DNA of 64,000 nt from Aestuariibaculum sp. M13 (GTDB taxonomy: Bacteria > Bacteroidota > Bacteroidia > Flavobacteriales > Flavobacteriaceae): positions 1 through 64,000 of the forward strand of contig NZ_JANIAC010000001.1 of the NCBI RefSeq assembly GCF_024723255.1, written 5' to 3'. The position numbers and the translations under genes are program-made. The notes under the pieces are model-generated. The model worked only from the letters and a program-made list of their open reading frames with translations. It had not been told where the DNA came from and did no database searches. Shown piece after piece: positions 45,002 through 53,800 of the stretch (position 1 is the first letter of the stretch; each line of letters begins with the position of its first letter).

Positions 45002-45034
45002 AATCCGTTAAAATTATTTAAATTTTAACGGATT
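45002..45034. terminator. hairpin between convergent genes
   Basis: The perfect 14-bp stem AATCCGTTAAAATT / AATTTTAACGGATT with loop ATTTA overlaps the stop of gene 45014-46081. It has no long T run, but its position suits a shared terminator. Confidence 0.6.
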
Positions 45035-46081
45035 TACATTTTCATAATTATGGGTTAAATATTCTAGAGACTTCTTTAGAATATTCCCCATAGATTTACA
45101 CTTTTTAAAGCCCACATCTAAAGTATAATCGTATATTTTAGACTTTAGCAACTTTATATTTTCTTCTTTAGAAATAACATCATCTTCCATACACTCCAAA
45201 AGTGAACCTATGCGATTATGATAACTTTTTAATCGTTTTACCAATATAGAGCGCTCTTCAATCTTGTATTGATCGATTGATAATTTCTGAAACGTCTCAG
45301 AAACCAGCTCAACCATTTTTAAATTCTCTTTAAAAAACTGCGGACGGTAAATATTAAACTTGCCTTCGTAAGATTGCTGATCGAAATCTATCGCTCTAAT
45401 CTTATACACAACATGATCAAAATCGTGCGTTGGCACAATAACATAGTTATACGAACGCATATCACCTAAAAGTCTAATCATACAGCGCTCGTTAAATTTA
45501 ACAAATTCCTTAGCTATCTGCGACTTTTCAGATTTATCACATTTGGGTAAAAAGTTTTTAATGAATTCATCACCAGGAATTCCGGCTATATGCTCTTCAA
45601 TCAACGTGTCCTTGTACACCAGAAAATTTAAATTATATGGCGATAACATATGCTCTAACTCCAAGCCATAAATACGAGAGGCATCAGCCTTTTTAATATA
45701 GAAATACGTAAAATTATCATTCAGGATATTTCTAACCTTAATTCTAAAAGGCTTTGAATTTCCAAAAGTACAGTAGTCAATCGCATCAACACTTAAAAAC
45801 GGAAAGGTGTTTTCATTACCATCAGAATGCAAAATGGTGTAAACTTTTTTCAAAGCATTTTCAATCTCCTCGCGTTCATAATCATTGTAATAAACCCGAA
45901 TCCAAAGGGTATCATTATCATCTTTGTCATATACCACAATAGAACCTTGAAAACGTAACAAATCGTCATAAAATATAGGTAACTTTATGTTTCGGTTATA
46001 TTCTGCTAAATACGCATCAAGCTTTTCGGTAATAGGGTAAGAAGGTTTCTTTTTTGAAATAATTAAATCGTTCATATGCAT
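45014..46081 (-). CDS. conserved protein with kinase-like motifs, unknown function
   Basis: A 355-residue cytoplasmic protein without signal or membrane segments. I do not recognise the family by name. Several segments resemble the APH/choline-kinase fold: a Lys in YFYIKKAD (about 130), a helix Glu in GLELEHML, a hinge-like LIEEHIAG (160-167), a catalytic-loop-like GDMRSYN (D207, N212) and a metal-loop-like IDFD (D232, D234) followed by a Gly. The C-terminal 110 residues are helical and charged. This suggests a small-molecule or protein kinase, or a pseudokinase; it is inferred from motif order only. The start may be the ATG at 46075. Confidence 0.72.
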   Translation of the reverse strand: MHMNDLIISKKKPSYPITEKLDAYLAEYNRNIKLPIFYDDLLRFQGSIVVYDKDDNDTLWIRVYYNDYEREEIENALKKVYTILHSDGNENTFPFLSVDAIDYCTFGNSKPFRIKVRNILNDNFTYFYIKKADASRIYGLELEHMLSPYNLNFLVYKDTLIEEHIAGIPGDEFIKNFLPKCDKSEKSQIAKEFVKFNERCMIRLLGDMRSYNYVIVPTHDFDHVVYKIRAIDFDQQSYEGKFNIYRPQFFKENLKMVELVSETFQKLSIDQYKIEERSILVKRLKSYHNRIGSLLECMEDDVISKEENIKLLKSKIYDYTLDVGFKKCKSMGNILKKSLEYLTHNYENVNPLKFK

Positions 46082-46199
46082 TTCGTTCCTGTCAAATCAC
46101 GGTATTAATTTACTTATTTTATTTTAAAACTGTAACAAAATATAGGCTGTATCGTCATACTTTTAAACTAACCCATGCTGCGGCATAAAACTAAAACAT

Positions 46200-47096
46200 T
46201 TGGAACCAATACTTACCATTAATAATCTCACCAAAAATTTTGGTCATTTAACAGCAGTAAAAGACCTCTCATTCACCATAAATAAAGGCAATGTTTATGG
46301 CATTTTAGGCCCAAACGGAAGTGGCAAATCTACTACTTTGGGTATTGTTTTAAATGTGGTAAATAAAACCAGTGGCGATTTTAAATGGTTTGATGGTAAC
46401 ACCTCAACGCATGACGCCTTGAAGAAAGTTGGCGCTATTATAGAACGCCCAAACTTCTACCCTTATATGACAGCAACTCAAAATCTGAGTCTGGTATGCA
46501 AAATTAAAGGAGTCAACTTTGATAAAATTGATGAAAAACTGGAAATTGTAGGGCTTTTAGAGCGTAAACACAGTAAATTCAGTACCTATTCTTTGGGTAT
46601 GAAACAGCGCTTAGCCATTGCCTCTGCCCTGCTTAACGACCCGGAAATTTTAATTCTTGACGAACCAACAAACGGGTTAGATCCTCAAGGCATTCATCAA
46701 ATTCGCGAAATCATTAAGCAAATTGCAGAAAAAGGAACTACTATTCTTCTGGCATCTCATCTATTAGATGAAGTAGAAAAAGTATGTTCTCATGTGGTGG
46801 TTTTAAGAAAAGGTGTAAAATTATATTCTGGCCGTGTAGATGAAATGATTTCCAGTCATGGCTTTTTTGAGTTGAAATGTGACAATCAGGAGGCTTTAGT
46901 TTCTCTTTTGGAGAATCATAAATCCTTTTCAAACATCAAGATTAAAGATAATTTAGTTACAGCATTTTTAAATGAACCTATGGATAGCGGTACGTTTAAC
47001 CAATACCTTTTTAATAACGGTATTGTGCTTACCCATTTAGTACAACGTAAAGAAAGCCTGGAAGAGCAATTTTTACAATTAACCGATAAAAACTAA
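46200..47096 (+). CDS. ABC transporter ATP-binding protein, TTG start
   Basis: A 298-residue ATPase of a drug- or lantibiotic-type ABC exporter. It has Walker A GPNGSGKST (about 39-47), the signature YSLGMKQRLAIA, Walker B ILILDEPTNGLD and the switch His in ASHLLDE; a C-terminal extension of about 80 residues follows. The only plausible start is TTG at 46200: no in-frame ATG or GTG lies near the clear domain start MEPILTINNLTKNFG. It is followed by its permease 17 bases on. Confidence 0.92.
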   Translation: MEPILTINNLTKNFGHLTAVKDLSFTINKGNVYGILGPNGSGKSTTLGIVLNVVNKTSGDFKWFDGNTSTHDALKKVGAIIERPNFYPYMTATQNLSLVCKIKGVNFDKIDEKLEIVGLLERKHSKFSTYSLGMKQRLAIASALLNDPEILILDEPTNGLDPQGIHQIREIIKQIAEKGTTILLASHLLDEVEKVCSHVVVLRKGVKLYSGRVDEMISSHGFFELKCDNQEALVSLLENHKSFSNIKIKDNLVTAFLNEPMDSGTFNQYLFNNGIVLTHLVQRKESLEEQFLQLTDKN

Positions 47097-47113
47097 CCGC
47101 CAAAACCTGTATT

Positions 47114-47938
47114 ATGCTTCGTTTATTAAATTTAGAATTACAAAAACTATTACTGAATCGCACCAGCAAAGTTTTAATATTTATATCCTTCATTCTACCA
47201 TTTTTTGTTATCCTGTTGTCCTCTTTAAAAATTAATGTTTTCGGATTTTTCACATTAGAACTAGGTGAATTAGGAATTTTTAATTTTCCAATAATCTGGC
47301 ACTTAACCACATTTTTCGCCTCGCAATTTAAATTCTTCTTTGCTATTGTAGTAGTAAGTATGATTGGCAACGAATACAGTAATAAAACCATAAAGCAAAA
47401 CCTGATAGACGGACTTAGTAAAAAGGAATTTATACTTTCTAAATTTTACGCCATTGTTTTCTTTTCAGCGGTTTCAACAATTTTAATCGCATTAATTTCA
47501 ATATGTATTGGTCTATATTATTCCAGCTATAACGAATTTAATATCATCATTAGAGAAACCAGTTTTCTGCTAGCGTATTTAGTAAAACTTATCGGTTTCT
47601 TCAGTTTATGTTTATTCTTCGGCATGTTAGCCAAACGTTCGGCATTTGCATTAGCCTTTCTATTTATACTTTTTATTTTAGAATGGTTAGGATTTGGTTT
47701 ATTAACTTGGCAATTCAATATGGACATTGCCGAAAGCATTCAGAACTTTTTCCCTTTAAAATCGATGTACAAATTAATAGACCAACCGTTCCAACGCATT
47801 GCCATAACTAAGTTTCCTGATAAAGGTGAACTTATGTATGATTACGCTGTGCATTGGTATGAAATAGCTATAGTTTTGGGTTGGACAGCACTTTTCATCT
47901 TTTTATCGTACAGACTGTTAAAAAAGAGAGATTTATAA
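47114..47938 (+). CDS. ABC-2 type permease
   Basis: A 274-residue membrane partner of the ATPase before it, with six predicted helices (about 18-38, 55-85, 110-135, 150-170, 178-200 and 245-268) and a charged loop QPFQRIAITKFPDKGELMYD. It exports an unknown substrate. It ends 26 bases before the first T9SS protein gene, so the exporter and the secreted-protein genes may share a transcript, though a functional link is not shown. Confidence 0.9.
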   Translation: MLRLLNLELQKLLLNRTSKVLIFISFILPFFVILLSSLKINVFGFFTLELGELGIFNFPIIWHLTTFFASQFKFFFAIVVVSMIGNEYSNKTIKQNLIDGLSKKEFILSKFYAIVFFSAVSTILIALISICIGLYYSSYNEFNIIIRETSFLLAYLVKLIGFFSLCLFFGMLAKRSAFALAFLFILFILEWLGFGLLTWQFNMDIAESIQNFFPLKSMYKLIDQPFQRIAITKFPDKGELMYDYAVHWYEIAIVLGWTALFIFLSYRLLKKRDL

Positions 47939-47964
47939 CATTCTTTTAATAGATTTGTTAGGAT

Positions 47965-50691
47965 ATGATGAAGAAAATAGCAACTCTATTAATATTTTTT
48001 AATACCTGTTTTAGTTTTAGTCAAAGTGAAGCCTCGAACTGGTTTTTTGGTGATAATGCAGGTATTCGGTTTAACCCTGACGGAACAATCTCAGAACTAA
48101 CTAACGGACGTCTTAGCACCACGGAAGGTTGTGCAACCATTTCTGATGCTAACGGAAACCTGCTATTCTATACAGATGGTGTTACCGTTTGGAATAAAAA
48201 CCACGCTGCAATGCCAAATGGTTTTGGACTTTATGGAGATTCATCGAGTACACAATCGGCTATTGTAGTACCTCAACCAGAGAACCCGGACATTTATTAT
48301 ATTTTCACAGTAGACACCTCTGTTGGCAGAAATGATCCCGACTACGGATTTAACTATTCTATTGTTGATATGACTTTAGATTCTGGCCTAGGAAACGTTA
48401 CCATTAAAAATTCCAGATTACTATCTAACTGTTCTGAAAAAGTCACAGCGGTGGTAAAAGATTGTGTAAGCCAATCCATTTGGGTTATTACTTTTGCCCC
48501 AGACAGAACAGAATTTATTGACACCTTTTATGCTTATGAAGTGAGTACTACGGGATTAAATACAACCCCCGTTAAGTCCGCTTTCGCAACAGATATTCAA
48601 GATAAAAGAGGGTATTTGAAATTATCGCCTGAAGGAACAAAACTAGTTTGCGCCAATGGACAATACGGCCTTTTTTTATATGATTTTGATAAAACAACAG
48701 GAATCGTTAGTAACGAAATTCCAATTAACATTAATTTTTCTTTAAACAGTCAAAAGCCTCAAGTGTCGTACGGTGCAGAGTTTTCTCCGAGTAGTGAATT
48801 ACTTTATATTACCTCGTATTACGAAACTACCGAAGAAGAAGGCTTCAACCCTATATACCAATATGGTGCTTTATTGCAATACGATTTAACGGCTCCAAAC
48901 ATTAGTGCTTCAGAAGTGGTTTTAGACCACAGGCAAACCTATAGAGGCGCCTTACAGTTGGGGCCGAACGGTAAAATTTACAGAACTATGAATAGAAGTT
49001 ACAATATCGGTCTTCCGTATCTTTCTGTAATTAACACTCCTAACAATAAAGGCACAGCCTGCAATTATACGCATAGTGCTCTGCAGCTCAGCCGAAATGG
49101 GCGCCAAGGCTTACCACCTTTCATCACCTCGTTCTTTTCTCAAAAGATTGATATTATTGGCTATTCAGATACATTCTCTATTGAACTTGAACTATGTGAA
49201 AATGACACATATACTTTAAAAGCGCCCGAAATTCCTGGAGCCACCTATATCTGGTCGTTTAACGGTCAAGAAATTTCAAATACCGATTATTTTTTAGATG
49301 TAAATGAAGGAGGCGTTTATAATGTGTTTATTGATCCAAATACAGGCGAATGTGACAAAACTTTGGAGGGTGTTGCTAACGTTATTTATAATGAAAATCC
49401 CGTTGCTTACGATTATAAACTAACCCAGTGCGATGAAGACGGTATTCAGGGTGGTTTTACCAGATTTAATTTAAACGAAGCCACTTCTTACCTTACCGGA
49501 AACAATGAAAATCTAGCGGTTAAATTCTATCTGGATGCATCTCTTACTCTCCCAGTTGCAACACCTGAAGACTTCAATTTTGATGCTGACACCCCACAAC
49601 CTGTATATGCCAAAGTCTATAATAAAAACACAGAATGTTTCGATATTTCAACGCTAACACTAGAGGTAAGTTTAACTCAAATTCCTGACTTTACGGCAAC
49701 ACCTCAATGTGATGAACTCAATTCGGAGGACGGTTTGAATACTTTTTATCTAAATGATATCACAACTGAATTACAAACAACAAATAATATTTTATCCTCG
49801 AGTATAACCTATTACGAAACTTACGAGGATGCCCTATTGGAACAAAACCGTTTAAATTCAACTTATAACAATACAACACCATATAATCAAACTATTTACT
49901 CCAGAATAGAAAACGACAACAGTTGCTTCGGTATTAATAAAATCTTCCTTTCAGTCAATAAAATTCCGGAAGTTGAAGCTGAAGACTACAGACTGTATTG
50001 TTTAAATAGTTACCCGCAAACCATAATAATTGATGCAGGTATGGTTAACGACAATTCCGATAATTACACATATGTATGGTCGACAGGGGAAACCACTCAT
50101 GACATTGCTATTAATCAACCTGGCATTTATACGGTTGTTATTAGCAATGCTGCTGATTGTAGCAAGGAAAGAACTGTGACTGTAGAAGCATCTAATATCG
50201 CAACAATAGACAATATTTTAGTTAAAGACGCTTCAGAGAATAACACAATAACAACTGTTGTTTCGGGAGAAGGACTTTATGAATTTGCTTTATATGATGA
50301 CAATAACATACTTGTAACCGACTATCAGGAAAGCAATGTATTTACAAACATTAGAGCAGGTATTTATAAAGTTTATATCAAGGATGTAAAAAATGATTGT
50401 GGCATGGTTTATCAAAGTGTTTCTGTTATTAGTTTCCCTAAAGTATTTACACCCAACAACGACGGATTTAATGACACCTGGCAGGTTTACGGGACATCAG
50501 ACATGTTTCAGCCTAATTCAAAAATTCAGATTTTTGATCGCTATGGAAAATTATTAAAAGAATTAACGCCTTTAAATGGTGGCTGGGATGGCAGTTTTAA
50601 TGGCAAACAACTTCCTAACGATGACTACTGGTTTTTTGTAACGCTTCAGGATGGTAGGATTTTCAAAGATCACTTCACCTTAAAACGCTAA
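47965..50691 (+). CDS. T9SS type B secreted protein 1 (beta-propeller-like N-terminus)
   Basis: A 908-residue cell-surface or released protein. It has a signal peptide (1-20, ending FSFSQ), an N-terminal 380-residue WD40/propeller-like part typical of this group (SNWFFGDNAGIRFNPDG, GNLLFYTDGVTVWN, LKLSPEGTKLVCANG), an Ig-like domain, and two ~90-residue modules starting QCDEDGIQGG and QCDELNSEDG. A second Ig-like part follows, and then the gliding-motility-associated C-terminal sorting domain (about 824-908: FPKVFTPNNDGFNDTW ... IFDRYGKLL ... DDYWF ... HFTLKR). First of four similar genes. Confidence 0.9.
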   Translation: MMKKIATLLIFFNTCFSFSQSEASNWFFGDNAGIRFNPDGTISELTNGRLSTTEGCATISDANGNLLFYTDGVTVWNKNHAAMPNGFGLYGDSSSTQSAIVVPQPENPDIYYIFTVDTSVGRNDPDYGFNYSIVDMTLDSGLGNVTIKNSRLLSNCSEKVTAVVKDCVSQSIWVITFAPDRTEFIDTFYAYEVSTTGLNTTPVKSAFATDIQDKRGYLKLSPEGTKLVCANGQYGLFLYDFDKTTGIVSNEIPININFSLNSQKPQVSYGAEFSPSSELLYITSYYETTEEEGFNPIYQYGALLQYDLTAPNISASEVVLDHRQTYRGALQLGPNGKIYRTMNRSYNIGLPYLSVINTPNNKGTACNYTHSALQLSRNGRQGLPPFITSFFSQKIDIIGYSDTFSIELELCENDTYTLKAPEIPGATYIWSFNGQEISNTDYFLDVNEGGVYNVFIDPNTGECDKTLEGVANVIYNENPVAYDYKLTQCDEDGIQGGFTRFNLNEATSYLTGNNENLAVKFYLDASLTLPVATPEDFNFDADTPQPVYAKVYNKNTECFDISTLTLEVSLTQIPDFTATPQCDELNSEDGLNTFYLNDITTELQTTNNILSSSITYYETYEDALLEQNRLNSTYNNTTPYNQTIYSRIENDNSCFGINKIFLSVNKIPEVEAEDYRLYCLNSYPQTIIIDAGMVNDNSDNYTYVWSTGETTHDIAINQPGIYTVVISNAADCSKERTVTVEASNIATIDNILVKDASENNTITTVVSGEGLYEFALYDDNNILVTDYQESNVFTNIRAGIYKVYIKDVKNDCGMVYQSVSVISFPKVFTPNNDGFNDTWQVYGTSDMFQPNSKIQIFDRYGKLLKELTPLNGGWDGSFNGKQLPNDDYWFFVTLQDGRIFKDHFTLKR

Positions 50692-50809
50692 TATTTAACC
50701 TAATAATAACGCATTTCATCGTATTTTCTTTGCGTTTCATCTGAATTTTAGCTACTTTTCACAGGTTTAAAACCAAGTTTTAATTAAACCCACACCCAAA
50801 CGAAATCAA

Positions 50810-53800
50810 GTGACTAAAAGCCTTAATACCTGCCTTAGCTTATTCCTGATATTTTTCGGATATAATCTTATTTTTTCACAACAAATAACTGTGAATAATT
50901 CTATTTCAGTTCAGGATTTAATAGAAAATAATTTAGCCAGTAATTGTGTTGAAATATCAAATGTTACCACATCACTTAATGGCATTGCCACAGGCTTTCC
51001 TAGCTTTGGTAGTTTCCAAAGTAATAACACCAACTTTCCGTTAAGCCAGGGTATTATTTTATCAACAGGTAATGCGGCTTCTGCGGGAAACACGGTTATT
51101 ACTGACGATTTAAGTGAAGGTGATTTAACCTGGGGCACCGATCCGGATATTGAAACTGCTTTAGGAACAAGTAACACAGTGAATGCTACGGTTATCGAAT
51201 TTGACTTTATTGCCCTTTCTGATGTGATTCAGTTCAATTACATTTTTGCTTCCGAAGAATACTATGCCAATTATCCTTGTAATTCATCAGATGGTTTTGC
51301 TTTTTTAATACGTGAAAGTGGTAGTACAGCTCCATATGAAAACATTGCTGTTGTTCCAGGAACCAGCACTCCTGTAACCGTAAACAATATCCATAGTGAA
51401 ATATTAGGGATTTGTGATGCCGCTAACGAACAATACTTCGCAGGATACAATTTAGCGAACACAAACTTTAACGGAAGCACAACGGTTTTAACTGCCGCTA
51501 GTAATGTGACTCCCAACGTGCAATATCATGTAAAGTTAATTGTCGCCGATCAGGCTGGAGATCCTGGCTACGATTCTGCTGTATTTATCGAATCAACCAC
51601 GTTTAGCGACTTGGAACTTGGAGATGATATTAATACCTGTTCAAGCAGTGTTACCCTTAATGGAGAAATACAAAATCCCTTAGCTACCTATGCCTGGTAC
51701 AGGGATAACGCCGTTATACCTGGAGAAACTAATCCTACTTTAACTACATCTTTAACCGGATTATATAGAGTTGAAATCACCATAAGCGGCGTAAGTTGTG
51801 TTATTACTGATGAAGTTTATGTAACGATTGACAATGAGTTAACAATGAACCCAATATCTCCATACACTTTATGTGACGCTAATGGTGACGGACAAGAAAC
51901 TTTTGATTTAACGACTAAAAATTCAGATGTTGAGAATACCCTATCAACTCTTCCCACAAACTATACTATTGCATATTATTATTCTGATGATGATTCGAGA
52001 AACAATCCTTCCAACAACATTACAACTCCTATAACTACAAATTCGACATCAATTTATGTACGCGTAGAGGATACTGACAATGGTTGTTTGTTCTTCGGAA
52101 CATTTGATTTAATTGTTAATGCACTACCAAATGTTAATCAACCAGATGTTTGGGACATTTGTGATAATGATAACGTGCCAGACAGTCGTACCGAAATAGA
52201 TTTAAGAGAACAAGATATTACCATAACAGGTGGTGCATCAAACCTATCGGTAAGCTATCACTATTCACTAGATGGAGCAATTAATGACTATGATATTGTT
52301 ATTACACCTTATACCAATACTAACCCAAACGAAACACTTTATGTTCGAGTTGAAGATACGCAAACTGGATGTACAAACACCTCAGCAACTCTAACGCTAA
52401 ATGTTACTAATGGAAATACACAAATTGTGAGGGACCGACAGTATCTTGATGCCTGCGATCCAGATCATGATGGCTTTGCCACTTTTGATTTAACTAAAGT
52501 TATAAGCCGAATTTTAAATGGAGCAAACGGATTCAATAATCCAACATACCATACCTCTCAGGAAGATGCAGAATCGGGAACGAACCCAATTCTAGATCCA
52601 ACCAACTTCCAGAACACGATTGCTAACGAACAAACCATTTTTATTCGCTTGGAAGACAGTACAACAGGATGCTATGCCATTATTCTTTTAGAAATTCATA
52701 CCAATTTACTTCTTACCGGAACAGACACCAATGAGTTCGCATTATGTGATGAAGCTGGAAGTAACGGTACTATTGGTTTTGATTTATATGCGGTAGAAAA
52801 TTATATTATTGGAGAAATTCCAACTCTTTATTTCCCTATTGAAGTTTCATTTTTCGAAACCCAAAACGATTTAAACAACAACAATGCTATAAACAAAGAT
52901 GTTTTATACGATGTTAGTGCTACCCAACCCTCAACCCTATTAATTAGAATTGTAAATACAGATACAGGTTGCAACGAAGAGGAAGATATTATTTTGCGTG
53001 TCAATCCTATTTTATTGTTCAATCCACCAGCTCCGGTTCCTTATTGTGATAATGATAACGATGGTATGGCAGATGTATATCTTCATGATTTCGATGCTCA
53101 AATTCTAAACGGTAATACAGATTTTACAGTTTCTTATTTCGCATCGGAAGATGATGCCATACAAAATTTAGCTGCAAACCAATTACCTAATCCATATTTT
53201 GTAGACCAGCAAACTACAGTGTGGGCACGTATTACCAATACCAACACAGGCTGTCATACCGAAAATTCATTCGATATTGCCGTGGTTGTTGCCCCAGCAA
53301 CCTCTCAACCTGGAAATATCATTATTTGTGATAACGATCAAGATGGATTCTCCATAGTGAATTTAGATCAAACTATAAACGAATTAGTTACAGACCCAAC
53401 AGGTTTAACCATTAGTTTTCACACATCGCTTGCCAATGCTGAAGCAAACATAGCACCCATAACCAATTCTTCTAGTTACGATGCTAATTCTCAAACAATA
53501 TATGTTCGTGTTACCGATGCTTCAGCAACCACGACTTGTCCTTCAATTCAATCATTCAATATCATTATCAACACCCTTCCGGTCATCCCAACTATTTCTC
53601 CGTACCAGATATGTGTTGACCAGAGTGTTACTTCTGCCGATTTTATCTTCGCTAATAAAGATGCTGAGATTTTGAATGGTCAAACCGGCAAAGAAGTCTA
53701 TTATTTTGAAGACAGTAACTATACAACCCTAATCAATAAGAACAATCCGTATCCAAGTAATGGTGCTCAAACCATTTACATACGTGTCGAAAACATCTCA

